A DNA stretch of 37,189 nucleotides from Microcaldota archaeon (GTDB lineage: Archaea; Micrarchaeota; Micrarchaeia; Anstonellales; J096): the NCBI GenBank assembly GCA_030550115.1, contig JAUQPY010000005.1, forward strand, positions 1-37,189, in the 5' to 3' direction. Shown one piece after another: positions 15,516 to 23,274 of this stretch. Each line of letters opens with the position of its first letter. Position 1 is the first letter of the stretch. The notes beneath the pieces are model-generated. The model was given only the letters and a program-made list of their open reading frames with translations. It was not told the origin of the DNA and ran no database searches. The position numbers and the translations under genes are program-made.

Positions 15516-16122
15516 TCCTCACCCTAACAATCTTAATATCTTCAAAAGGTTTGGATTGATAGAAATCGAGCTTTCCATCGTTACTAAGAATCAAAAGAGA
15601 CAGGAAATTCTCCACTCTATCCCCAGGGATATCTGAGAACATAATCTCATCAGCAATCATATCTAAAAATCTCCTAAGCTTTATTTCAAAATCCTCTCGA
15701 TCTGTAATAAATATATGATCAATTGGTTGTGTATTGATTTGGATTTCAGTATTTACTCTTCTTGTTGAACTGTATCTCTTCATGTATTTTCTTATAATTT
15801 TAATCAGATACTTTAGAGATACGGGGATCTTCCTAGCAGGTCTTTTGAGCTCCCTGATTTCATGAGTGTAATCCATATTATCAGCAATATCTACATTACT
15901 ATATTCTGGAATATTTAGCATTAGAGCTCTATATTTAAGAATTATAGCATAAGCTAATAATAGATCTCCAGTAATCTTAAAATCTACCTGTTCGATTCTT
16001 TCCTTTATCTTCTGAGCTAACAGCTCTAAGTCTAAATCCCACGGATCTAGCCTATTAGTCATTACCAAATCTACTAACACTCTTTTCCAATCCGATCTCT
16101 CTACAATTCTCTCTATATCCAT
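15505..16122 (-). CDS. scpA: Segregation and condensation protein A (kleisin)
   Basis: A kleisin of 205 aa whose N-terminal SMC-binding part contains the typical segment NRLDPWDLDLELLAQ and then a helix ending YRALMLNIPE; the C-terminal winged helix (about 140-205) includes FLSLLILSNDGKL. I start it at the ATG at 16122, not the upstream ATG at 16143: the only promoter box (16146-16154) is centred about 29 bases before 16122 but just 8 before 16143, which would lie upstream of transcription. It is first in the operon scpA-scpB-archease, just downstream of a C/D sRNA. Confidence 0.88.
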   Translation of the reverse strand: MDIERIVERSDWKRVLVDLVMTNRLDPWDLDLELLAQKIKERIEQVDFKITGDLLLAYAIILKYRALMLNIPEYSNVDIADNMDYTHEIRELKRPARKIPVSLKYLIKIIRKYMKRYSSTRRVNTEIQINTQPIDHIFITDREDFEIKLRRFLDMIADEIMFSDIPGDRVENFLSLLILSNDGKLDFYQSKPFEDIKIVRVRNDG

Positions 16123-16144
16123 ATTGATTATATTTACATTCATC

Positions 16145-16154
16145 TATTTTTAAG
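16145..16154 (-). promoter_or_regulatory. TATA box of the scpA operon
   Basis: Minus-strand CTTAAAAATA, centred near 16151. It begins right after box D of the upstream sRNA, so scpA can be transcribed independently or by readthrough from the sRNA. Confidence 0.6.
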
Positions 16155-16157
16155 TTT

Positions 16158-16210
16158 ATCAGCCGCTGTCGGTCTCATCATAACTCAGAGGTTGTCTATT
16201 TCATCAACAG
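16158..16210 (-). ncRNA. Box C/D guide sRNA upstream of scpA
   Basis: On the minus strand: box C TGATGA (16201-16206), a 12-nt guide (16189-16200), box D' CTGA (16185-16188), a 4-nt linker, box C' TGATGA (16175-16180), a 12-nt guide (16163-16174), box D CTGA (16159-16162). Both C boxes and both D boxes match the core perfectly and both guides are exactly 12 nt, the canonical archaeal dual-guide geometry. A T/A-rich box near 16231-16236 lies about 25 bases before the predicted 5' end. By the D+5 rule each guide would methylate a uridine in its target; the targets are unknown. Confidence 0.92.
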
Positions 16211-16211
16211 C

Positions 16212-16236
16212 TTTTAATTAGTGTTATATTATTAAA
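16212..16236. promoter_or_regulatory. Facing promoters for M42 gene (+) and C/D sRNA (-)
   Basis: CTTTTAATTA (centre near 16215) is about 26 bases before the M42 ATG at 16242. The ATTAAA at 16231-16236, read on the minus strand, is about 25 bases before the sRNA 5' end. The two transcripts therefore overlap head-on across a few bases. Confidence 0.5.
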
Positions 16237-16241
16237 TAGTT

Positions 16242-17114
16242 ATGCTTAGACTCTTAAATGATCTAGTGAAAATACCTACTGTAACTACTAGAGAGGAGAT
16301 TTTCATTAGCAGTATACTAGAGATATTGCCGGATAATGCATTAATTGTGGATAAAAACATATTCATCCCGGGAAGATCTAGATTCGTATTTGCAGCACAT
16401 TATGATACTATTGGTATAGTATTAGAGGATTATTTAAGTAGTGATATGTATGTTGTTGGTAAGAGAGGATTGATAGATGTTAAAAGAGGTTATATGTTCA
16501 GAACATTATCTGATAACGAGGATATCGTTGGAATCGCTGCAGATGAGAATACTATACATCTAATCCAACCATCCGAAGAATTACCAGAGTTACAACCTTT
16601 CCAATATTATCCAAATATGATTATTACAAATACTAAAATAATCTCCCCAAATCTAGATAATAAGCTTGGAGTTGCCGTTCTACTAGATCTCCTTAGGAAT
16701 TATGATATCGCTATTCTATTATTAGCTGGAGAGGAACAGGGTACTACTAGATTGTCTAGAGTTATAAAACACCTGGAAGGGCGTGATATAATATGCATTG
16801 ATTCCACATCAGCTATCAATCCACATGATGAGAGAGGTATCGATAGAGTTAGCTACAGAGCCATAGAGGGTGCAGGTACGGGAAATATTGCTCCAAAAGA
16901 TCTGGTTGAAACGATTAGAAAATATATCTCTAGAGAAGCAATATCCTATTCTATTCATCAGATCAGTGATGCCACTGCTATGTTTAGATATGGACTTAGA
17001 GCAATAAATATCTCCTATCCAGTCAGATATTTGCACAGTCCGATGGAAATTGCAGATAGAGACGATATAGATGAATTGGTTGAATTGCTAATTAATATTA
17101 TAAGAGATTCTTAA
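16242..17114 (+). CDS. M42 family metallo-aminopeptidase
   Basis: A 290-aa M42 peptidase, the family that includes the tetrahedral TET aminopeptidases of archaea. Co-catalytic metal and active-site residues are in place: HYD (H53, D55), D139 in LDNKLGV, GEEQG (E164, E165), D187 in CIDSTS and H265 in LHSPME. It is shorter than usual (about 340-360 aa), mostly in the inserted domain between residues 60 and 130. It would trim peptides from the proteasome in the cytoplasm. It is a single gene that converges on elp3 with a 17-base overlap. Confidence 0.9.
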   Translation: MLRLLNDLVKIPTVTTREEIFISSILEILPDNALIVDKNIFIPGRSRFVFAAHYDTIGIVLEDYLSSDMYVVGKRGLIDVKRGYMFRTLSDNEDIVGIAADENTIHLIQPSEELPELQPFQYYPNMIITNTKIISPNLDNKLGVAVLLDLLRNYDIAILLLAGEEQGTTRLSRVIKHLEGRDIICIDSTSAINPHDERGIDRVSYRAIEGAGTGNIAPKDLVETIRKYISREAISYSIHQISDATAMFRYGLRAINISYPVRYLHSPMEIADRDDIDELVELLINIIRDS

Positions 17115-18612
17115 ACATATATCGTCCTACCAGTCTGTATCCTAGCTTTCTATAGTACTCTCGAACTCCTACTGCAGAGATTACAGAGATATTTAGATTG
17201 TTGCTGATAGCTATTTCCTCAGCTCTGGCCATAAGTCTCTTACCTATACCCCTATGTTGAACTTTACCTACTTCCCCAATTCTAGTCTCTTTTCCATATA
17301 CATGTAACTCTCTAACAATCGCAGTATTTTTTATATCATCCACACTCCATTTGTCAGGTAATCTCAATCTCAAGAACCCATATATCAACTCTCTATCCAA
17401 GCTCTCCATGGATATAAAATACTCTATCCCATCACTAGCTTCATATTTTATCTCATATATCTTTGCTCTATCAGGATCATATTCTATTTCACCTTTCCTA
17501 CCAGCCTCATTAGCTCTTATCTCTTCAAGATGTATTCCAAGCTTTGTAGCAAGATCTGTGGCAATTTCTCTAATGTTTGCTCTCTTTACTCCGGCCTCTA
17601 TCTTGTGAGAAGGTATATCTCGATTTATCCTTTGGATACGAACATATCTAGGGATGTATTTAAAGATCTTTGCTAATACCTCCGCTGCTGTATCATCATC
17701 ATATGGTTTATAGAGTCCGGCTCTGTAATCTAGATACAGAGGAGCTCCAGGAACTACTAGAGTCGGATATATTTTCAACATATCTGGTCTAAATCTAGGA
17801 TCTTCAAACAGAATCTTAAACATCTCAATATCCCTATCAGGATCACTACCAGGTAAACCCAACATCATATGATATAAAATTTTATATCCTGCATTTTTTA
17901 ATTCCTTAGTAGAGGATATCACTGCATCTAATTTATGTCCTCTCTGTATTTTTTCATAAACATCATCATAAAGTGTCTGTACACCTAATTCTATCTTAGT
18001 AGCCCCATAATATAGAAGTTCCTCTATATCATATACATCAGGTCTAGTTTCTATTGTTAATCCAACAACTCTCCTGTCTGCAGTCTCATTGTATCTCTTC
18101 GCAGACTCTAGATCTTCAGATATATAGTTGTTTACAGCATCATAGATAGATTTTATAAAATACTCTTTATAGTCTCTATCCATTTCAAGGAAAGTTCCCC
18201 CCATTACAATTACATCTAGCTTTTGAGCATAATGGTTCTGTATTTCATAGTGGTGCAATCTAGTCTTTACTTGCTGATAAGGATCATAGTTCACGGCTCT
18301 AGCCCTTAGTGATGTAGGCTCATATCCTGTGTAGCTCTTTGGAGCTATTGAAGAAGCGGGGCAGTAGCTACATTTCCATCGGCAAGATCCCTGAGGTTTT
18401 ACCATTACAGCTACAGGTGCAACTCCAGATAGAGTTCTTGAGGGTTTTCTGAACAGTAAGTCTCTGTATCTGTCTCTTAGAACACTATACAATTCAGAGT
18501 TCTTAGGTATCCTATCTATCTTGGTTTCACTAGCTGCTAATCTCTTTGCCCGATCTATATCACCGTAAAGTTCTAAGTACTTTACAACTGCTCTTATAAA
18601 CTCACTATTCAT
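17098..18612 (-). CDS. elp3: Elp3: tRNA U34 acetyltransferase, radical SAM plus GNAT
   Basis: A 504-aa Elp3, which installs the carboxymethyl group on wobble uridine using acetyl-CoA and SAM. The radical SAM cysteines are C77, C81 and C84 (GSCRWKCSYCP), followed by the family blocks VIVMGGTFLEM, GLTIETRPDV and MLGLPGSD. The C-terminal GNAT domain (about 375-504) contains the acetyl-CoA loop QHRGIGKRL and ends YYRKLGYRL. Archaeal Elp3 works without the other Elongator subunits. Its ATG overlaps the stop of the MsrQ-like gene by eight bases. Confidence 0.95.
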   Translation of the reverse strand: MNSEFIRAVVKYLELYGDIDRAKRLAASETKIDRIPKNSELYSVLRDRYRDLLFRKPSRTLSGVAPVAVMVKPQGSCRWKCSYCPASSIAPKSYTGYEPTSLRARAVNYDPYQQVKTRLHHYEIQNHYAQKLDVIVMGGTFLEMDRDYKEYFIKSIYDAVNNYISEDLESAKRYNETADRRVVGLTIETRPDVYDIEELLYYGATKIELGVQTLYDDVYEKIQRGHKLDAVISSTKELKNAGYKILYHMMLGLPGSDPDRDIEMFKILFEDPRFRPDMLKIYPTLVVPGAPLYLDYRAGLYKPYDDDTAAEVLAKIFKYIPRYVRIQRINRDIPSHKIEAGVKRANIREIATDLATKLGIHLEEIRANEAGRKGEIEYDPDRAKIYEIKYEASDGIEYFISMESLDRELIYGFLRLRLPDKWSVDDIKNTAIVRELHVYGKETRIGEVGKVQHRGIGKRLMARAEEIAISNNLNISVISAVGVREYYRKLGYRLVGRYMFKNLL

Positions 18613-19210
18613 CCTGCTTTTTGATATTTATATTTAAATTTAAAATTTTGTATGAAATAATTCCAATAATAACTGCTGTAATTAGAATTTTTACCAACAT
18701 ATTACCTGCCCAAAAACCTCCATTGATCCATAAGTGCACAATTAATACAGCAGCAGCTAAGTAACTAAGCACTCTATGGATTGGCTTCCAGATCTTACCT
18801 AATCTCCTGATGATTCCATCATAAGAAGTAATAGCTAATATCATTAGAGATGTGAAAGCTATCATTCCAGCAAACAATCCAGGGAATCTTGGATTGTTCA
18901 GAATTGCAGAGATATTAAAATTGAAATAATTTAGCTGAACCAACATTACATGTATCAGAGCAAATACAAAAACATTCAACCCAATCCACTTTCTGTTCGA
19001 TAGTAGAGATGAAGTTAGGGTAGAGGGAAATTTAGAGTAAAGCACCGGTATTATCAATACAAATATCAATCCTAACAGAGAGATCATTCCAAAGCTTGAT
19101 ATTAAAAATTTTGTTCGCTGTAGATTATTTTCTATAAGTATTGAACTAGCCAGTATCATTATGATTATGAACAATCCTATGCCAAGTACTAGATCTCTAG
19201 ATATTTTCAT
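18605..19210 (-). CDS. MsrQ-like haem-binding membrane protein (ferric reductase fold)
   Basis: A 201-aa protein with six hydrophobic helices. The segment NRKWIGLNVFVFALIHVML and the later TSYDGIIRRLGKIWKPIHRVLSY are hallmarks of the MsrQ/YedZ family of b-type haem proteins; the haem histidines correspond to H87, H145 and H159. In bacteria MsrQ passes electrons to the periplasmic methionine sulfoxide reductase MsrP. No MsrP-like gene is near; the partner here is unknown. It is co-transcribed with elp3. Confidence 0.82.
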   Translation of the reverse strand: MKISRDLVLGIGLFIIIMILASSILIENNLQRTKFLISSFGMISLLGLIFVLIIPVLYSKFPSTLTSSLLSNRKWIGLNVFVFALIHVMLVQLNYFNFNISAILNNPRFPGLFAGMIAFTSLMILAITSYDGIIRRLGKIWKPIHRVLSYLAAAVLIVHLWINGGFWAGNMLVKILITAVIIGIISYKILNLNINIKKQDE

Positions 19211-19230
19211 TAGTTGGTATTTATAGAATA

Positions 19231-19240
19231 TTTTTAAAAA
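19231..19240 (-). promoter_or_regulatory. TATA box of the MsrQ-like/elp3 operon
   Basis: TTTTTAAAAA, a perfect palindrome, centred 25.5 bases from the ATG at 19210: leaderless. Confidence 0.65.
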
Positions 19241-19251
19241 AGTATTGTTAA

Positions 19252-19260
19252 TTTTTTAAA
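19252..19260 (+). promoter_or_regulatory. TATA box of the 102-aa gene
   Basis: TTTTTTAAA with its TTTAAA core centred 25.5 bases before the ATG at 19283; the divergent gene uses a separate box 22 bases away. Confidence 0.6.
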
Positions 19261-19282
19261 CATTTCTACTAATAAAATTGAT

Positions 19283-19591
19283 ATGATATCGAAATCATTA
19301 GATGTGAATATGCTTAGAAATAAATTAGAGAATTACAAATCTAAATTAGAATTAGAGGCTGAAGGGCGTGCTATTCAGAAATTCAAAGAAAATGGGTATG
19401 GATATTATGGGGTTGTAAAATACAACTGGTTAATGAGAGGAGGATATGATATTATTAATGAGATATATAATATTATTGATAGCGGGCATATTAATGATAG
19501 GGAAACGATTAGATTATCGAGTCTATTAAAAAGATTGAAAGAGAAAGCTAAGGAGATTGAGATTGAGTTTGATCTTGATGATACTGCCTGA
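19283..19591 (+). CDS. Small unknown helical protein
   Basis: A 102-aa protein I do not recognise: helix-rich, highly charged, with a likely coiled-coil start (residues 10-35) and an acidic C-terminus, and a central GYGYYGVVKYNWLMRGGYD segment rich in aromatics. No cysteine or membrane segment. It has a well-placed promoter. Its last 44 bases overlap the end of dph2 on the other strand, an unusually long tail-to-tail overlap for this window. Confidence 0.65.
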   Translation: MISKSLDVNMLRNKLENYKSKLELEAEGRAIQKFKENGYGYYGVVKYNWLMRGGYDIINEIYNIIDSGHINDRETIRLSSLLKRLKEKAKEIEIEFDLDDTA

Positions 19592-20489
19592 TACGTTCTA
19601 TCAGTATTTTGAATCCATCTGGGTTTACTATAGGCTTCTTGTACTGCTCCACGTCATCAACTATCCTAGGACAGGCTGTGTTTATAAATGCCTCAATGAA
19701 TACAAAATTAGAAATAGTATTAGGATCAAGGTTATTAGCAACTAATATATATACCTCTTTACCATATTTTTCCAACTCTCTTTTCATCTTCTCGGCTAAT
19801 CTATAACTAAATTGTCCTGGTTTTGTTGATACTAATATTCCAAATCGATTCATTTCAGCAGCCTTAAATATAGATGCTATCCTTCTATTGTTCATCTTAC
19901 GTAAAAGATCATTCACTATTGTAAATTTTCCATTATAAGGATTTAGACCGTATACTAACATCTTATCAACTACATGTGTAGCTGCAGTCCAGTGAAATAC
20001 TCCATCGGCTATTATCACAGCTGCTTGGGCAGATTCATCGATTGCATAAGCATCACATCCGAGCACCTGACCCGTATTAGAACAGAACGGCCCTTTCCTA
20101 ACTCTGTTCTCAAACCCATTATCTTCAAAATACTTAACGATCTGTTCGTATTGGTGATAATGCTGAGTCGTTGTTAGTATAGATAAGACTTTTATACTTT
20201 TGGATTTCAGCTCATCTATCAATTCTGGCCAGCCTATATTAATATCTATATAATAAGGTATATATTCAACTTCTATCCCATTCAATTCTCTTCTAAGAGG
20301 AAAATAGGTGTGACCAACATGTATTATCTTATCAGCACCAATTGCTCTAGCCTCATCTATAGCTATATCACACCCACCATACATTGCAGATGCCGATATC
20401 ACTATCTCTTCATTAGTTATATTCAGTTTTTTTATTATCTCTGGGGCCTTGTGCTTCAATCCCTCGGGTAATTGAATCAGAACAACCAT
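19548..20489 (-). CDS. dph2: Dph2, diphthamide synthesis radical enzyme
   Basis: A 313-aa archaeal Dph2, a non-canonical radical SAM enzyme that transfers the 3-amino-3-carboxypropyl group to a histidine of elongation factor 2. The three cluster cysteines, one per domain, are C40 (YGGCD), C145 (VLGCD) and C273 (TACPR). The signatures QLPEGL near the start and HVGHTYFP are also present. The last ten residues are Q/S-rich and probably disordered. It shares its promoter box with the divergent 56-aa gene. Confidence 0.94.
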   Translation of the reverse strand: MVVLIQLPEGLKHKAPEIIKKLNITNEEIVISASAMYGGCDIAIDEARAIGADKIIHVGHTYFPLRRELNGIEVEYIPYYIDINIGWPELIDELKSKSIKVLSILTTTQHYHQYEQIVKYFEDNGFENRVRKGPFCSNTGQVLGCDAYAIDESAQAAVIIADGVFHWTAATHVVDKMLVYGLNPYNGKFTIVNDLLRKMNNRRIASIFKAAEMNRFGILVSTKPGQFSYRLAEKMKRELEKYGKEVYILVANNLDPNTISNFVFIEAFINTACPRIVDDVEQYKKPIVNPDGFKILIERIRQYHQDQTQSQSP

Positions 20490-20510
20490 GCTAAGATACA
20501 GAAATAGATA

Positions 20511-20519
20511 TTTAAAAAA
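20511..20519. promoter_or_regulatory. Shared bidirectional T/A promoter box
   Basis: The TTTAAA core (20511-20516) is centred exactly 24.5 bases from both the dph2 ATG (20489) and the 56-aa ATG (20538), implying two leaderless mRNAs from one box. Confidence 0.65.
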
Positions 20520-20537
20520 TTCCTAGTTATAAATAGC

Positions 20538-20708
20538 ATGAATGATGATTATTCAGAAGAAGATTATCTGGAACTCAGATACATAACACTTGAATTGATG
20601 AAGCTCGCATATCTGAAGAATATCAGCTTCAGAAGAGTTGCTAAGGAGTATATTAAAAATGTACTAACTTTACAGAATATGATAGAAGAGTTACAGAAAG
20701 ATGACTAG
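20538..20708 (+). CDS. Small 56-aa helical protein, first gene of the membrane-protease operon
   Basis: Reads from an ATG at 20538 to TAG at 20706-20708. It starts MNDDYSEEDYLELRY and ends EELQKDD; it is acidic at both ends with one long predicted helix in the middle containing KLAYLKNISFRR. I judge it real because the promoter box is placed exactly as for other genes and its stop overlaps the start of the next gene by eight bases. Family unknown; its position suggests an accessory to the DUF2070 protein. Confidence 0.7.
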   Translation: MNDDYSEEDYLELRYITLELMKLAYLKNISFRRVAKEYIKNVLTLQNMIEELQKDD

Positions 20709-22332
20709 TCTAGATATAAAGCCAGCTATCAATATTACTAGAATACTGGGATTTAGGATATCATATTTACATGTACTCATATACATATTCTCCCTTACAG
20801 TAATATACATTCTACTGGGGTTAATAGATCTAATCTTATACATCATTCCATATGCTGTTTTTATATGGTTTACTCTAAAGAATAGAATAGATTTTAAGAA
20901 GATAACGATTCTATTCTCCATAGCATATTCAATTGGGATATTCCTCTACCTCTCCACACTCCAACCAATACTAGTGGTATTTGTAGCAATAATTATGATT
21001 GTTATATTCGTAGTGCTTCAATATCTGCTTGCGTATTTAGTAGGGGGGATTATTAGTCTGATATATCTAATCACAATGATGTATTTTCTCTCCCCTTCTT
21101 TAGACTGGTTTAAGCTTCTAATCCTATCTGTTAGTATATGGTTAATAATGCTCCATCTTTTCTCGTATTTTATCACATCAGCTACCAAGAAACTATTTAA
21201 TACAACAATTAGAGATATATTCTCAAGTTTCTTCATGAGTTGGTTCTACGATGATCCTGCTGTAGAGAAGCTGCTAAAATCCATTGGTAAGAGAACCCAA
21301 ATTCCCATAGAGGTAATTGTTCTGAAAGTTAAGGACGAGTTGATATATCTAATCTTCCCTCAATTTCATTTTGGTCCATTTGGATCGATTGGTAGTGCAG
21401 ATGCTCCAGCACTATTTAGAGATTATATAAATAACAATCTAATATTCCATGGGTTGTGCCATCATGACAGGGATATATGTACTAGAGAACAGGCCGAAAT
21501 GATCATCAGGAAAATTGCTACTACCCCTCCAGGAGATTTTAAGAGATTCAGATTTAAATACAAGAGCTATGATAAGGAGAGCGCTAGAGCAAATGTAATA
21601 TTCAGTGATGAATTTACTATCATTGGATTAAGTAGATACCCTAATGTTACTGAGGATCTGAAGAGTGGAAGTGACATAATACTAAAATCTGAGATTAGAG
21701 AGGATATTAAGAATCCTATTCTATTTGATCAGCACGATTCTGATGCTAAGATAGTTACTTATTTTTCATCTGACAGTGATGAATTTCAAGAGTATTTAGG
21801 TGCGGTCAGAAAAATCTCTCCTCAGGAGGATCTTAGAGTGGCTAAGGGTGCTTATTATAAAATTGACACTTTGGACTCAGGAGTGGGTTCTAATGGGATT
21901 AATCTTCTGATTTTGAACAATGGACAACAGAAGATAGCTATGATAAATATTGATGGAAATGGAATAACAGATATCACTCATAAAAAACTAGAGAAGGTCT
22001 GTAGAAGCTATGATTATATCCCAATAATATCGACTACAGACTCGCATGAAAACAATGATATTGCAGGTATTATAAATGATATTGATCTATCCGATTATAC
22101 TATCGCTCTTATAGAATCTCATCTTAAATCTTCTAACTTAGAAGATGTTTATTATACCTATAGAAACTATGAGTTCGAAGTGTGTGTTCTAGGAGAGGAA
22201 GCTTCTGCTAGATTGATCACATATTTGAGAATGAGTACAAATTTTCTACTGGCAATGATCTTTGGAGCAATGATTATGAATTTGCTTATTCTGTTGATAA
22301 TTATCTATTTAAATAACTTTTCAATTATATAA
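20701..22332 (+). CDS. DUF2070 family membrane protein
   Basis: A 543-aa protein. Residues about 20-165 form a bundle of six or so membrane helices; 185-505 is a soluble domain and 512-538 a last membrane helix. The soluble part has the DUF2070 signatures: QFHFGPFGSIGS (221-232), HGLCHHD (250-256), DQHDSD (343-348), DGNG (418-421) and TTDSHE (445-450). The clustered His/Asp residues suggest a metal-dependent hydrolase, which is my inference. The family is archaeal and uncharacterised. It is followed after two bases by the 311-aa gene. Confidence 0.88.
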   Translation: MTSLDIKPAINITRILGFRISYLHVLIYIFSLTVIYILLGLIDLILYIIPYAVFIWFTLKNRIDFKKITILFSIAYSIGIFLYLSTLQPILVVFVAIIMIVIFVVLQYLLAYLVGGIISLIYLITMMYFLSPSLDWFKLLILSVSIWLIMLHLFSYFITSATKKLFNTTIRDIFSSFFMSWFYDDPAVEKLLKSIGKRTQIPIEVIVLKVKDELIYLIFPQFHFGPFGSIGSADAPALFRDYINNNLIFHGLCHHDRDICTREQAEMIIRKIATTPPGDFKRFRFKYKSYDKESARANVIFSDEFTIIGLSRYPNVTEDLKSGSDIILKSEIREDIKNPILFDQHDSDAKIVTYFSSDSDEFQEYLGAVRKISPQEDLRVAKGAYYKIDTLDSGVGSNGINLLILNNGQQKIAMINIDGNGITDITHKKLEKVCRSYDYIPIISTTDSHENNDIAGIINDIDLSDYTIALIESHLKSSNLEDVYYTYRNYEFEVCVLGEEASARLITYLRMSTNFLLAMIFGAMIMNLLILLIIIYLNNFSII

Positions 22333-22334
22333 AC

Positions 22335-23270
22335 ATGTTCTGGAAATTCAGACATAAGAGACAGATTGAGAAGAATCAAAGTAATATGAGTGAAATATTT
22401 GAGACCAGATATACTGAATTGATTAATAATAATATAAATAACAAATTATCTGATAGTGTAAAAAATGAAATACTCAACTATGTAAAGCAGATCGTTGATA
22501 AAGAGATGTTTGAATTTGATAAATCAAGTATAGAAGATTTTGCAACTAATCTTGGCAGGTATACAATAGTTAAATCGCATGATGTTGAAAGTGAGCAGGA
22601 GCTTAAAGAGGTGGTGTATACTACATTACAGAGTATGGTTCAGAACATTCTACACGGGGAGGGGATCTTTGGAAGTTTTAAAATGAAAACCCGAAGAGAT
22701 GTTTTAATAGGATTATTGAATGCGTATGTAACTTTGAGAAAGATGGTTCATGTTACAGATAGAGGTAATTCAGAGATAAAATTTGATCCGGATAGAGCTG
22801 ATAGATTCATAGATTGGTTTATACGATTGGGTCAAAAAAGCGATAAAAGTAGTGAATTGTTAAAATATCTGAATAATCATAGATTTTCAGAAGCTGAACT
22901 TCTGTTTCTGTATATGTATGTAGGGGAGAACTATCTTGATGTGACTGGAGCTAGAAATAATCAGAGGTATAACCCAATCTCACTGGATGATACTAGAATT
23001 CTGAATTATATTAAAGCTATAAATTTAATTCCTTTGGGATTGTTGATAGTCAGATTAGTAGCACTTGAAAGTAAAGATAATGAATTACTAAAGAAATTAG
23101 ATCTAAACAATTGGCCAACTGAGCTACATAATTTTCTACTCAACAATCCTGATTTAGATGATAAAAAGATAGAAGAAGTGCTTAATATGATTAGGAAAAT
23201 CAGACAAGAACTAAAAATAGAAACATTAGATCCACAGATAAAAACATTTAAATCTAATTTGCTCTTTTAA
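22335..23270 (+). CDS. Unknown 311-aa protein of the membrane-protease operon
   Basis: Not recognised. All-helical and cytosolic by composition (no signal peptide; one moderately hydrophobic stretch around LIPLGLLIVRLVAL, about 236-249, that is probably buried). The central part contains conserved-looking segments GIFGSFKMKTRRDVLIGLL and DRADRFIDWFIRLGQ. It sits two bases after the DUF2070 gene and four bases before the exported protease gene, so a function linked to them is likely. Confidence 0.72.
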   Translation: MFWKFRHKRQIEKNQSNMSEIFETRYTELINNNINNKLSDSVKNEILNYVKQIVDKEMFEFDKSSIEDFATNLGRYTIVKSHDVESEQELKEVVYTTLQSMVQNILHGEGIFGSFKMKTRRDVLIGLLNAYVTLRKMVHVTDRGNSEIKFDPDRADRFIDWFIRLGQKSDKSSELLKYLNNHRFSEAELLFLYMYVGENYLDVTGARNNQRYNPISLDDTRILNYIKAINLIPLGLLIVRLVALESKDNELLKKLDLNNWPTELHNFLLNNPDLDDKKIEEVLNMIRKIRQELKIETLDPQIKTFKSNLLF

Positions 23271-23274
23271 ACTA

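Noticed and set aside
16123-16143. Longer scpA start at 16143
   Set aside because: It is only about 8 bases from the TATA-box centre, so it would lie upstream of the transcript start.
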